A stretch of 64,000 bases of DNA from Stachybotrys elegans (Eukaryota > Ascomycota > Sordariomycetes > Hypocreales > Stachybotryaceae), in the NCBI GenBank assembly GCA_020746835.1, contig JAGPNK010000010.1, forward strand, positions 372,001 through 436,000, given 5' to 3'. The notes below the pieces were generated by a model. It was not told the DNA's origin. It did no database searches and saw only the letters and a program-made list of their open reading frames with translations. Positions 1 to 10,751 of this stretch are shown one piece after another (positions within the stretch are counted from its first letter, which is position 1; each line of letters opens with the position of its first letter). The position numbers and the translations under genes were made by a program.

Positions 1-160
1 TATTACAAGGGACCATTATCAAATAGCAGCAGCGAATGCCGGACGCGCAAATCAAGTTGAATGCAAAGTAAATTTTCCAACAAACCGAACCAGGGTATCT
101 GTTGTGTTGTGTCATTACGTCATAAGTAGTGGTGGGAGCAAGTAGTCGTCGAATACAGCG

Positions 161-1194
161 TTAATCGGAGTCGTAGCTCACGAGCCCGCTGCTGGGCGCT
201 GCATCTTGAATCACCTCGTGTGGCTTCGCCTTGGGCGGGCCGCCCTCGGCATCCTCAGCGCGCTTCCTCTTGACCCCGGGTATCCTAGCAGGCTGCTTGG
301 GCTCCGGCCTGTCATTCAAGAAGGGGTCCCGCGACATCCTCGTGTTGCTCAAGACCTCCGACGTAAAGTCGTTCTTGATCTGCACCGCCCGCTTGTCGAC
401 CTTTTTCAGGGGTGCATCGGACCGGGGCTTGCTCGTTGTCTTGAAGAGAGGCTTGGCGAGGGCTCTATCCCCCGTGTCCTCCTCGACGGGCCCAAAATCC
501 ACGAGAGCGGCGCGGCGGGCATCGTCCTCGGACTCCGGGAGCAGGTCGATGCCCACGCCGAGGCGGTCCTTGAGATGCTCAGCGGCAGCCTCCTCGCGCT
601 CGCGCTCCTTCCTGCCCGCCCGGAAGGCCTTGCGCAGCCGCTGGTTCTGGGTGTAGGGGTCGTCCCAGTGGCGCGAGGAGGCGTCCATCAGCTCGTGGAT
701 GCGGTCCGTGGCAGCGCGCAGCTGCTCGCGGTCCTCGATGGTCTTCTCGAGCTTGGCGAAGGCGTTGCTGCGCAGGGCCTCGCGCTCCTCGTCCGTCATG
801 ATGACGTGGTCACCGGGGCGGACGCGGTCCTCGCCCAGGTCCCTCTTTGCGGCGCCCTCGACGACGACGTAGGCCGTGTTCTTGGGATCGGTGCGCATCT
901 CGATGGCACCGCCGCAGTCGGCGTGGGTGAAGCGGAAGCTCCATACGGGCGTGGAGTAGTAGGCGCCGACCTTCTTCTTCTCGGCGTTGAAGCGCACGCC
1001 CTGGGCGATGATGGTGGGCTTCGGGCAGGAGGCGCACCAGACGGGGAAGGGCATCTCGAAGCGCACCGTGAGGATGCCGTGCGAGGCGAGCTTGGAGGCG
1101 CGGCTGCCGAGGGCGTGTTTCTTGTGGAGCTTGTTGGCGCTCGTGGTCCCCTCGACGTCCGGGGGACGTACCGGCCCATGTTGAAGCCCTGCAT
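161..1194 (-). CDS. saf4: Yju2/CWC16-family splicing factor, CCDC130-like, with apparent frameshift near the start
   Basis: Members of this family join the spliceosome around the first catalytic step; this one resembles the CCDC130/Saf4 branch. The N-terminus MQGFNMGRYVP is the family hallmark and fixes the start at 1194. After it the frame slips by one base inside a run of five G (1161-1165 on the plus strand). With one more base the protein continues PDVEGTTSANKLHKKHALG and then into the long open frame, for about 344 residues. The core shows a CxxC (WCASC) followed by RFNAEKKKVGAYYSTP and CGGAIEMRTDPKNTAYVV, all typical. The C-terminal third is charged and ends SSGLVSYDSD. A 68-nt GT-AG intron (1104-1171) would also restore the frame, but it would delete the conserved N-terminal residues, so a homopolymer indel is the better explanation. 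Family assignment is secure; the exact 5' structure is not. Confidence 0.88.
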
Positions 1195-1482
1195 GATGGC
1201 GGCGGCTGTTAGGGGTGGAGGTGGTGAAGATGAAGGTTGGGTGAGAGAAGGTTTGATGTCATGGCTTGGGCGACCAAGTAAATAAGTGAGTGAGTGAGAC
1301 TTGAGTGAGTGGCCTCAGGGGCCATTTCTAGTGGGGCAGTTGCTGTCTATGCTCTGTGGGAGATGCAAGGAAAGAAACAACCGTCTCGTTATATTTTAAA
1401 CTATTCCACTTCTCTCTACGTCATGTTCCGCGCATAGTCTGGCCGTCTATCTATCTATCTATTTTGTCGCACTGTCTCTCTA

Positions 1483-3642
1483 CTAGTATTTCTTTTGCAT
1501 CTTCTTGCACAGCTCGTCAAACTCCTTCTCCGAACGAGGTCCTGCGCGGGTCGACTCGAGCCCTTCGAGGACCATGTCCATCATGTCCTCCCTGAGACTC
1601 TCGTAAATCTTGGTCACCCACGTCCCGATAGATTTCTTGTCGTGCGCCGACTCCAACTCGTGGATTCTGGCGTACAGAGGATCGTCGTCGAGGCCGTAGT
1701 GCGTGGGGACGGCGAGCCGCGACCGCACCCAGGCGTACAGCTGCGCCGTGCCGTCTCCCAGCTGCGCGGCGACGGCATCCTTGGCGAGCGCCAGGTTGGG
1801 GTAGAAGATGGAGGAGGCCAGGCTGGAGATGTTGGTGGCAAAGAGCCTCTTGAAGGACTGGAGCTGCGACACCGAGCAGCTGACCTGCTCGGCGTGGAGA
1901 AACTCCGTCACTGGGCCCATGACGGCGTCGACGACGTAAGGGATGCGGTCTTTCCAGGAGTTGGCATTCCAGTGGTACCACGTCGTCTCAATCGTCGGCC
2001 ACAGCATATCGCCCAGCCTGTTCATCTGCTCGCCATCCAGCCCGAGGTCCCGGAGCCAGCTGCCGAGCCCGTCCTCGCGCACCTTGGACAGGAACAGGGT
2101 GTGCGTGCTTCTCATGTCGACGGCCTGGCACGAGACGTACAGGTGGCAGGCGCACATGTGTGCAACAATATCCGCTGCCTCCATTGTGCGCCGCGCCGTG
2201 AGCAGCGCGAGCGAGTTGATGCCTTGGTTGTGCATCTCAGCCGACATGACGTGTGACGAGACGGGATGGGCCAGTGAGGCGAGCTCAGCCATGTACGCCG
2301 CCATGTTGACGTCGATGCCCTTCATTGTGAAATTCTCCCGGTCACTCGCGTTCAGGTTTGCTTCCAAGCCGTTGTTGGTGGCAGGGTTGATCATCTCCGT
2401 GACCTGGGAGAAGAGCATCCGCCCAATCATCTGGAGAGCCAGACGAGTCTTGTCCATGGCCGAGGTGACGACGGTGGCCTGGAAGTTGCCGCCAGAGTAC
2501 ACCTCGCTGTTGCCGACGTCGCTCTCGTTCACGTCCACCAGCGGGTTGTCGGACGTGGAGTTGAGCTCCGTCTCGAGCTGCCTCTGTGCCAGGAGCAGGT
2601 CTTCCAGGTAAGGGCCCATCCACTGCGGACTCGTGCGCGTGGAGTAGCGGTCCTGCCACAGCCCTTCACCCTCTCGCTTTCGGGACTCGAGACCGACGAC
2701 GAGCTTGGACCCCTGGAGGAAGCGGCGGATGTTGCTGGCGGCTTCGACCTGGCCAGGGTGAGGACGGATGGCGTGGATAAAGGGATGCGTCCATTCCACG
2801 TTGCCGCCCAGGGATTCGGCGGCGAAGGCCGTCAGCATCTGTGCCAGCAGAGCGAGCTTCTGCGCGTCGTAGAGGACGAGGCTGGCTGCGGCGACCGAAG
2901 GCGCCGTGCCATTGATCAGACCGAGAGCTTCCTTGGGGCCCAGTCCTGAAGGCGAGAGGCCGGTCAAGCTCAGTGCCTCGGAGGACGGAAGCACCTTGGC
3001 ATCCTTGCCCTTTCCGACTTGGACATAGATATCTGGGTTGCCTGTGACCGCGCCCGCGATGTAGGACATGGGCATGAGGTCTCCGGATGCCGAGATGGTG
3101 CCCCTCAGAGGCACCAGAGGCGTGATGTCGTGCTCGAGCAGCTTCACAAGGCTCTCGAGGACATTGAGACGAATAGCACTGTGCCCTCGGAGGTTCTGGT
3201 TCGCGCGCACCAGCATGGCACCGCGAACCCAGTCCATTGGCAAGACATGAGGAGGCTCCCGCTCCGAGTTGTCACCCGGGGCCTTGTCGAGGCCCGCGAT
3301 GATGGCGCTCTGCGTGTGCTGTAGCACGCTAATCTGCAAGCCCAACAGGTCTTTCGTCCGCGTGTCAGCGCTGCCGCCGAAGCCCGTGTTGACGCCGTAC
3401 ACGACCCACTCCCGGGAGGTATACGCCTCGAGGGCCTTGACACCGAGCTCCAGCCGAGCGTGGAGCTGCTGGTCGGAGGTGATGGCGGGCTTAGCGCCGT
3501 GGCGAGCGGCGGCGATGACGGCCGCTATAGACAGGCTGTTGCCATCGAGGACAATGTTTGTCTGTCCCTTCTTCAAAACCTGCGTATCCCGCCAGATCTG
3601 GAGGACGGAAGCCGTGTGAGGGCTCGACTTGGAGCCCGTCAT
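1483..3642 (-). CDS. PAL: Phenylalanine ammonia-lyase (aromatic amino acid lyase, MIO family)
   Basis: A 719-residue intronless lyase that removes ammonia from phenylalanine (possibly tyrosine) to give cinnamate or coumarate. The Ala-Ser-Gly triad that cyclises into the MIO cofactor is at A185-S186-G187 within GTISASGDLMPMSYIAG. The catalytic tyrosine loop is at Y82 (YGVNTGFGGSADTRT). Other family blocks are NGTAPSVAAASL, ELNSTSDNPLVD and NFHGG-like SGGNFQ. The C-terminal region after about residue 540 is the extension seen in plant and fungal PAL but absent from bacterial histidine lyases. At the substrate-selectivity pair (Phe-Leu in plant PAL, His-Gln in basidiomycete PAL/TAL) it reads H109-T110, so substrate preference cannot be read directly. 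Neighbours are unrelated housekeeping genes. The start ATG at 3642 gives the full family length. The stop is TAG. Confidence 0.95.
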   Translation of the reverse strand: MTGSKSSPHTASVLQIWRDTQVLKKGQTNIVLDGNSLSIAAVIAAARHGAKPAITSDQQLHARLELGVKALEAYTSREWVVYGVNTGFGGSADTRTKDLLGLQISVLQHTQSAIIAGLDKAPGDNSEREPPHVLPMDWVRGAMLVRANQNLRGHSAIRLNVLESLVKLLEHDITPLVPLRGTISASGDLMPMSYIAGAVTGNPDIYVQVGKGKDAKVLPSSEALSLTGLSPSGLGPKEALGLINGTAPSVAAASLVLYDAQKLALLAQMLTAFAAESLGGNVEWTHPFIHAIRPHPGQVEAASNIRRFLQGSKLVVGLESRKREGEGLWQDRYSTRTSPQWMGPYLEDLLLAQRQLETELNSTSDNPLVDVNESDVGNSEVYSGGNFQATVVTSAMDKTRLALQMIGRMLFSQVTEMINPATNNGLEANLNASDRENFTMKGIDVNMAAYMAELASLAHPVSSHVMSAEMHNQGINSLALLTARRTMEAADIVAHMCACHLYVSCQAVDMRSTHTLFLSKVREDGLGSWLRDLGLDGEQMNRLGDMLWPTIETTWYHWNANSWKDRIPYVVDAVMGPVTEFLHAEQVSCSVSQLQSFKRLFATNISSLASSIFYPNLALAKDAVAAQLGDGTAQLYAWVRSRLAVPTHYGLDDDPLYARIHELESAHDKKSIGTWVTKIYESLREDMMDMVLEGLESTRAGPRSEKEFDELCKKMQKKY

Positions 3643-5296
3643 GATGCAGAGTATAGCGGGTGGAAGATATCAGTTGAAGGAGAAGATTGCGAGTGACGGG
3701 AGAGTATGGGAAATCAACCTTTCGAGGTGGGAGTTCGGCCCCCGATATAGGAGAATGATAGGGGGGTGGGAGAAGTACCGACAAACGCCCTGGATCGATG
3801 TACCGACAAACGCCACGGATTGATGTGCGACTAGTGCCATGCATCAGAGACATGCAGCCCGATTCGTTGGTTGCTGGGTTTGCTTCAGCTGGCTAGGCGA
3901 CGGCCAGGATCATCCAACCAGAGGCATGAGCCGTCATGTACCGGTGATGAAAGTAAGACACTTCGGGTAGGGGTTGGGCTCTGCCGTGGCCTCCCGTCTT
4001 GACAAAGGGGACAATGCCCCCTTTCTTATGTATGGATACGTAACTGCCGTTGTCATACGCAAGTAATAATGAGGTGCTGCGCTGGCATCACCCGAGGAGG
4101 GCCTTGCTGCCTGTGCTCACTCCCAGGCCACATTCCAGGCCATGACGGATATGCTCCCAGACATTTTAGCTTTTTCGATGGTTTGGTTTTTTTTGGGGGG
4201 GGGGGGGTTTTGGTTTGCTCATGTGATCGGACTTTGCTGCACAACGTGGGTGAGCGGTGGCATTGTCTCAGCGAGACGGGCGAGACTAACTCACTCAGAG
4301 CGTCCGTCGATCAACCAGTCCATCGGGTAGCTTAAATGCCGGAGCTGGCTTGGGTTACATCCGACCCGATCAGACAACATAGATGGTGCTGTCTAGCTTG
4401 GGGGCGAATAGATAGCGACAGCCACCATCCGTCACTTGCGCGCCTGTCATGCCCTCTGGCTACAGGGCTTGTTTATACTTTTATACAAGACGGCCGGTGC
4501 TTGTTGCCCCTTGGCGTGAGCTTATTTATACTCCTCCCTTGTCCCTTGTCGGCCATAATAATCGATATTGCGGCCAGGTAGCTCTAACAAAATGCGTTGA
4601 AGCTGGCAGAGGGAGGGAAAGGGATGTGCATCATGCCGTCATGGTTGAATCATCTCGCCCACAGCCTTGGTTAGGTTGGTTTTGCCTGACCAAGCCAATA
4701 ATAAAATAGCCTTCCCTGGGCAACAGCTGATAAGCTGGTGATGGAGTTTGTCTTGCTATGGCTTAGGGTTTCACTCGTGCATGTTCAATGGTTGACATGA
4801 TTATTTTTGTATTAACCTTTGTGCCGTAAGATACAAGCTACACATGAATGAGCTAACCACATATACAGGCATCTCCTTCGTGTGTTCCACCTGTCTGTCC
4901 GTCTGTCTGTCTGTCTGCTTGTCTTGTCCGTCCGTCGCACAAGTATGTACATGCACAGTCTGTGCCCTCCACCAGTGACCAGCCAGCGTGCCTCGTTTCT
5001 CCAAAGACCAAGAACGCCTTTGCTATGATATGATATAAAGTCCAAAAATGCTTAACCATGCCGCTATGCGCCGTCGCATGCAATCCGTGTTGATGGTGGT
5101 GGTGGCAGTGAAAAATATTCTGGGTCAAGAGCCACTGCAAGCCCTTGTCATTTCGCGGGCAACATGGTATCATTCCAAATGCAGAACCACATTCAAGTGC
5201 GTAAAAGAAGTGAAAGCGCGCTCGGGAACGAGACGCGACTGCTGGTCAACCAGATCGAGTAGGGGATGACCAAACTGCCAGACAGACTCGCCTGTC
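3643..5296. other. Intergenic: PAL upstream region and DBF4 downstream region
   Basis: About 1.65 kb without a supportable gene. The first kilobase is the likely promoter of PAL and the last few hundred bases the 3' region of DBF4. It holds a homopolymer G run at about 4195-4207 and a CTGT-type simple repeat at about 4887-4918. The short open frames here have no family features. Confidence 0.6.
4887..4918. repeat. Simple repeat, (CTGT)n
   Basis: A run of imperfect CTGTCTGTCCGTCTGTCTGT units. It lies between PAL and DBF4, outside any gene. Confidence 0.8.
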
Positions 5297-7314
5297 TCAC
5301 CAGGGCTGCGGCTCCCCACAGTGCTCGGCCTGCGCAAACTTGGGCGCGCGCCTGATGCCACACAGCAGCTGGTCCAGTTCGGTCCAGTTTTCGTTGTTCT
5401 CGGCAAATTTGCGATGTTTTCGAGAGAGAATATGCTGGTGATCCAGTTAGCGCTCATGTCCGACGGTCCAAGCACATCGCGTGGGGTGGGACAAACCTCA
5501 TCAAAGTCTCGGAACTTATCTTGACAATTCTCGCAGTACCCGGGCTTGAGGTCCTTCTTGCTCTTGAGACTTGTGGATCTCTTCTCCTTGCCCTCGGCTT
5601 TATCCTCGTCCTGCGCCTGCACGGGCCGAGACGTCTGTCGGCTCATGGTGGTCGATCGGCTAGATGCGACGTCCATCGAGACCTCGTGCACACGGCGCGA
5701 GCTGGCTTCGTGTGAGCCGGGGGCCACCTTCTGCAGAACCTTCCGCTGAAGCCCGTGAACCTCCTTGCTCGTTCCCGCCTTGGCACCGTTGATGCCAGAA
5801 GTAGACGAGATCATCTGCGATCGGATAGCCGACGTGATGTTGGACGGCTGAACGCCCGACGCGACGGGCTCACCAGCAAACACACGTCCACCCTCTGCCC
5901 GGCTGGTGAATGCGTTCTGCGACGTCTGCTTCGACAGCACGGCTTTGGCAGGGTTGAAAATCTCGTTTGGCGTGACGGATCTGACCCGGTTATGGGCATC
6001 CTCCATCTCGGTCAACGTTCGCTTGCCAGTGACAGGCTTGGGGAAGGAAGCCTCCGGAGGCTTCAAAACTGGCACAGCATCCTCACGCTTGACAGCTCTG
6101 ACTCTCTCCTCCTCCCGCGGTCTACGGTGCCTCTCCGGGATCTCCACCTCCTCCACAAAAGGGCAGCGGCCATTGCCAACACTTCGGAACTGAGGCCACT
6201 CTCCGTCCATCTTGTTTGCAACCTTGGGGTACTCGCGAACCATGATCGGCTTCTGCTTCTCGTCCATGTCCCAGATGTAGAGGTAGGGACCCTTGAAGTA
6301 GATCAATTCCCGGTTGGCAGCCGTGGGGTCTCTGTCCGAGGGGCCGTTGAGACGCTCATGCTGCAGAAGCTGGTGCAGATTAGGCTCCGCAGTCTTGGAT
6401 CCGTACTGGCTTCGCGTAGACGTCTTGGTGCCGTGGCCAGCCGGGTGGTCGGACTCTAGGAGGACGTTGAGCATATTCTGGAACTTGTCCAAAGTCCAGA
6501 GCTTCTTTCCCATATCACGGGCCTTGTAGAGCACATCGCCGTTGCGGGTCGACTTGCGCTTCGCATCTTCCAGCTGAGAGCGCAGCGAGGTGCTTCGGAA
6601 CTCGTACAACAACTTCCTCTGGACAGACGTCCTGTCGAGGAGTGACGGGTTGATGGTCTGGGGCTGCTCCTCCATCTCCTGCACATCTTCCATTACCTGC
6701 TCCTCCTCAACCTCGAACCGCTCGGGTGGGATCGTTCTCGTGGTGACAACGTGGGTGACACCGATGGAGAAGAATGGCTCGTGGCGCTGCAGAGGTTAGC
6801 GTGGAGGTGGCTGATTGAGGTGTGGATGACGTACAGCTCCAAGGTGGGTAACCCTCTTGACAAGCTTGGCCTTGATGTCTTCGGGTATGCTCTCGAAGTA
6901 GAAGACCATCTTTGGGAACTTAGCCTTGTGATGCTTCTTCCACATCTCTCTGTCCGTGTCGACATCTTGGACGGCCCGGGAGGTGGAAGCCGTCCTTGCA
7001 GACCGGTCCCGGGTAACGGTGCGCGTGGCGGCACGCTGTGTGATGGTCTGGGTGCGTGGGATCTTGGAAGGCGACCGCACAGCCCGGTGTGCCCCATTCT
7101 CCAGAGCCTGCTTCTTCACCGGCGGAGCCTGGCCGTACGGCTCCTCACGCTGGATATTGGCATAGGATCGCTTGGGCTTGGCGAGGCCGGACAGAGCAGA
7201 GGCTCCTCGCAGGGGCGAGTTGGCGACATTTGGATTGCTGGTCAACGGAGCCCGTCGCGTTGACATGATGGTAGCAACGGGGACAGGCTTTGGCGATAGG
7301 GATATGGTTGCCAT
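5297..7314 (-). CDS. DBF4: Dbf4/Dfp1-type regulatory subunit of the Cdc7 (Hsk1) kinase
   Basis: Activates and targets Cdc7 kinase to fire replication origins by phosphorylating MCM; nuclear. Three exons are inferred: 6835-7314, 5497-6786 and 5297-5434, with introns 6787-6834 (48 bp) and 5435-5496 (62 bp, branch point GCTAAC), both phase 0. The product is 635 residues, or 619 if the second Met (MSTRRAPLT, 7266) is used, which looks likelier from the basic start. Motif N (BRCT-like) covers the stretch VFYFESIPEDIKAKLVKRVTHLGA continuing across intron 1 into FFSIGVTHVVTTR. Motif M is KPIMVREYPK followed by GRCPFVEE. The C-terminal DBF4 zinc finger reads YCENCQDKFRDFDE then, across intron 2, HILSRKHRKFAENNENWTELD, so CxxC and HxxxxxH lie on different exons. 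Upstream ACGCGA-like elements (7365-7376) could be cell-cycle boxes, which is only a guess. Confidence 0.93.
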
Positions 7315-7927
7315 AGATCGGTGCCTCGCAGGACGGGAGGGAAGAGGGGCTGGCGAAGCTCTGCACGCGACGCGATGACACGACGACGACGCGGTAGCAG
7401 AGGCGAGTAGCTAGTGATGTTAACAAGACATTGAGCTTGCGTGGCGGAGAAGGGGAAAGAGCGAGATGTCGTGGGATAAGAGAGCTTCCAGCGAGTTATC
7501 CGTTGTATGAGTTGAGCACGCACACAAGGACAGGATGTGCGAGGAAGAAATACGTGAACTCCAGATGTTGTGCTGATGGAGAATCGCGGTTGGCCACAAC
7601 AGCGCTAGGCCCGGTTGGGTCTTACTGCCAAAAACACGCACGGGCCACCCGCCGCACCAGCAACCACCGCCATCGTGAACCAAGGTATTCGAAATTTTTG
7701 GTACCAAGCGTTCCTGCACGCAATCGGCTACTGCCAAGGTATCCACCGGCAAGGGATACTTGACGTGGGTTTGATTGCTTTTGTTTGCAAACAACTGCAG
7801 GTCCTGCAGGTCTACCATCGAACTATCGAGGCCCTGCTCCATCGCACACGGTGCAGCGTGTCTAATTGCGTGACCGGGCCCCAGCTGCATTGCATGTTGA
7901 CGATTTGGGAGACATGAGCCAATCTCA
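7315..7927. promoter_or_regulatory. Shared divergent promoter region of DBF4 and ICP55
   Basis: These 613 bp separate two head-to-head genes and must contain both promoters. ACGCGA/GACGCGAT elements at 7365-7376 resemble MluI cell-cycle boxes on the DBF4 side. A GGTACCAA stands near 7699. No other structure is evident. Confidence 0.5.
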
Positions 7928-9398
7928 ATGCGCGCAATGAAGCTTCAGTCGTTGGCCCGGGGCCTCTCGAGGCAGCTCCTTGGGCCCCGGAGGCCATACT
8001 CGACCGTCTCGGCAGCAGACCTCAAGTTTGGCCAGCCCCTTCACGAGACCCATCCCCACATCCTCAAGGTCGGCCAAAGTGTGTACAAGATGCCCTGTTT
8101 GTTGCCCGCTTGGGTTGTGCTGATGCTGATGCTGCCTGCTAGTAACGCCCGGTATCAGCGCCCAAGAGTATGCCGACCGACGAGCCGCACTCGCGAATTC
8201 CATGACGGTGGGGAGTGTCGCCGTTCTCCAGGCCGCTCAGCTCCAATACAAGTCGGGCGCCGTCTTCCATTCCTACCGTCAGGAGACCAACTTTCTCTGG
8301 CTCACGGGATGGAACGAAGGGGATGCCGTGGCAGTCATCGAAAAGACGGGGCCCTCGCTCGACGACTACATCTTTCGCATGTTCGTCAACCCCAAGAACC
8401 CGCGAGAGGAGCAGTGGATGGGCTACAGGAACGGGGTCGAGGCAGCAGAAGACGTCTTCAACGCGGATGAGGCCTGGCCGATCAATGCCGTTGGTGACGA
8501 GCTGAAGAGCATATTAAATTCTGCCAGGCTGGTCTACACCGACATACAGCCCGCCTCCAGCCCCAGGCTTGGACACCTCTTTTCGGATCGCAAGTTTTCG
8601 ACGACGCCCCTCCACTCGGTCATGAACAATCTGAGAATCATCAAGAGCCCCGCCGAGGTCGCAAACATGCGGCAGGCGGGTCAGATATCTGGCCGTGTCA
8701 TCACCAATGCCATGAGGAGATTGTGGACTCGAGAGAAGGACCTGCATGCCTTCTTGGACTACGAGTTTACCATCAATGGCTGTGACGGCCCAGCCTACAT
8801 CCCCGTGGTTGCAGGAGGCGAGCGGGGCAATTGCATTCACTACACGATAAACAACGACGTCTTCCGTGATGGCGAGTTCATTCTGGTTGACGCAGGAGGC
8901 GAATACGGTACGTACATTACCGATATCTCGCGCACTTGGCCTGTGTCGGGCAAGTTTACAGCCGCCCAGCGGGATCTTTACGAGGCTGTGCTCAAGGTGC
9001 AGCGGACCTGCGTGTCGTTGTGCCGCGAGAGTGCCAACATGTCATTGGACGACATCCACCGCATAACCGCTCAGGGCCTGGTCGACCAGCTACAGCCACT
9101 GGGCTTCAATGTATCGATGAGCAACATTGACCAGCTGTTTCCTCATCATGTCGGCCACTACATTGGCATGGATGTCCACGACTGCCCTGGCTATAGCAGA
9201 GGAGTCAAGCTCAAGGCTGGGCATTGCGTGACGATAGAGCCTGGTGTGTACGTTCCCAATGATGATCGCTGGCCCAAACATTTCCAGGGCATGGGGGTCC
9301 GGATTGAGGATAGCGTTTGCGTTGATGACGATTCACCATTTGTCCTATCAACCGAGGCGGTCAAGGAGGTTGCCGACATAGAGGCATTGCGGGACTAA
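7928..9398 (+). CDS. ICP55: Intermediate cleaving peptidase 55, mitochondrial aminopeptidase P family
   Basis: A metallo-aminopeptidase that trims one residue from imported mitochondrial proteins after MPP cleavage, stabilising them. Two exons: 7928-8078 and 8143-9398, with a 64-bp intron (8079-8142, GTGTGT donor, TGCTAG acceptor, phase 1) that gives the join GQ-I-TPGISAQEY. The product is 468 residues, close to the family length. The N-terminus (ARGLSRQLLGPRRPYSTVSA) is basic and Arg-rich, as in a mitochondrial presequence, followed by the ICP55 mark FGQPLHETHPH. The Creatinase N-terminal half carries RQETNFLWLTGWNE. The pita-bread catalytic half has the metal ligands in VDAGGEYGTYITDISRTWP (two Asp), HHVGHYIGMDVHD (His), TIEPGVY (Glu) and GVRIEDSV (Glu). 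A second in-frame Met three codons later is an alternative start. Divergent from DBF4. Confidence 0.94.
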
Positions 9399-10751
9399 AA
9401 CATGGGGGACGGGATGTGTAAGATGACTGTAGCATTTACATTGTACGACGTAGCACAGTTTGGCATAGAACAAAATCATGACGACGATTTCACCTCGCCG
9501 GCATTGTAATCATGTAGCCGCTCGTAAGTAGAATGAAATGACTGGATTGGTGATGTGGAAAATAAGAATCATCTGACGTTGGAAGTGTATAGGGTAGACG
9601 ACGTCACAGTAAGCCGAGACGAGTCACGATGCACTATATACTTGTAGGGAGGAATGCAACTCCGTCCCATTTGCTTGCCTGTCTCATGTCAGGGCAATCT
9701 CCACGAGACACCAAGTAAACTAGACATACTGCCTGGTCACTCCCGCGTCGCTACCGCTTTAACACAAGTTGGAGGGAGCGATTATAAGGAGTGCATGCAG
9801 GTGATGCAGACGCACTGACGATCATGTCGAGGGAGCCGCGTCTTTCCGCACTATGCCGGGGACCGCAGCCGGGTGCTGGTCTATGGTTACGCGACGGGGG
9901 AAGATGGTGTCGAGCGATGTAGCCTGGGGCTTTACCACACTACCTACAAGCAGCCCAGGCCGTTCTGGCTGCTGCGAAAAGGGCTGGCTGGAAGTCAGAT
10001 AAATTAGTTAGACTGCAATTCAACACATAGAAACAGCAGATTGGCCAATCAATCGTCAGCGTGTCTCACTCTGTGAACACCTTCTGTTCGGGGACACGCT
10101 GGCCGTCTGTCATGCCATGTCTCGTCAATCGACTCCCTTGAGCAACTGGAAACCGAACCTCCTCAGGCCAATGCCTCCTTGCTCACCGGGCTGGCCACAC
10201 ATTAGGGGTAGCGAAGCCTCGTGTTCAACACAGCCAGCGACTATTGTGCCTTGATTGGGTGGCGCCTCCCCATTCATCACGAGCCCCCCTTCTCCATTTC
10301 CAGAAAAGTGGACCCTTCCCGCTGCTGCTGGCGAGTCGAGTAGCTTCCCATGTTCTGTACGGAGTATGGTGGAGCCAATAGTGCGATAGTACCTCTCTCC
10401 GGTGCCCTGTCGGTACCACTATTGCCAGCAAGCTACCGCCTAGCTTCAGGTACCGGCCTGGTACTCCCCCGTGCAGGTGGAAGCTCTGGCTCGTCACTGC
10501 TGTAATGCCGCGTCCCTTGGAATCTTTCCACGTTGCCCTTTTCTTGCTACTTACTGTCTCTTTATTTCTATTCATCCCCTGGACCTCCCAAACCCCGACG
10601 ACTTCTCATGCCATACCTCTTTACGACTCGATCCCCCAAGTCGTCCATTCGTTTCCACTGCCTGCACTGCTGATCATCGGCATCGTGGCATCTACCAGCT
10701 CGACCCCTCCTTTCTAAGTCCCCCTATCACGACACCACCTCAGCCGTAATC
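9399..10751. other. Intergenic: ICP55 3' region and MPG1 promoter/leader
   Basis: About 1.35 kb with no gene. The last 400 bp look like the promoter and leader of MPG1. There are repeated GTACC/GGTACC elements between 10358 and 10470, a TACGGAGTA-like element at 10358-10367, and then a pyrimidine-rich stretch up to the ATG. ATGs at 10471 and 10505 open short frames that could act as upstream ORFs if transcription starts before them. Confidence 0.5.

Noticed and set aside
206..1285. 359-codon plus-strand open frame over the CCDC130/Saf4 gene
   Set aside because: Antisense shadow of a GC-rich gene. Leu/Gly/Val/Arg-rich with no family features.
1483..3642. Secondary-metabolite cluster around PAL
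   Set aside because: Neighbours are splicing, replication and protease genes. No tailoring enzymes, transporter or pathway regulator nearby.
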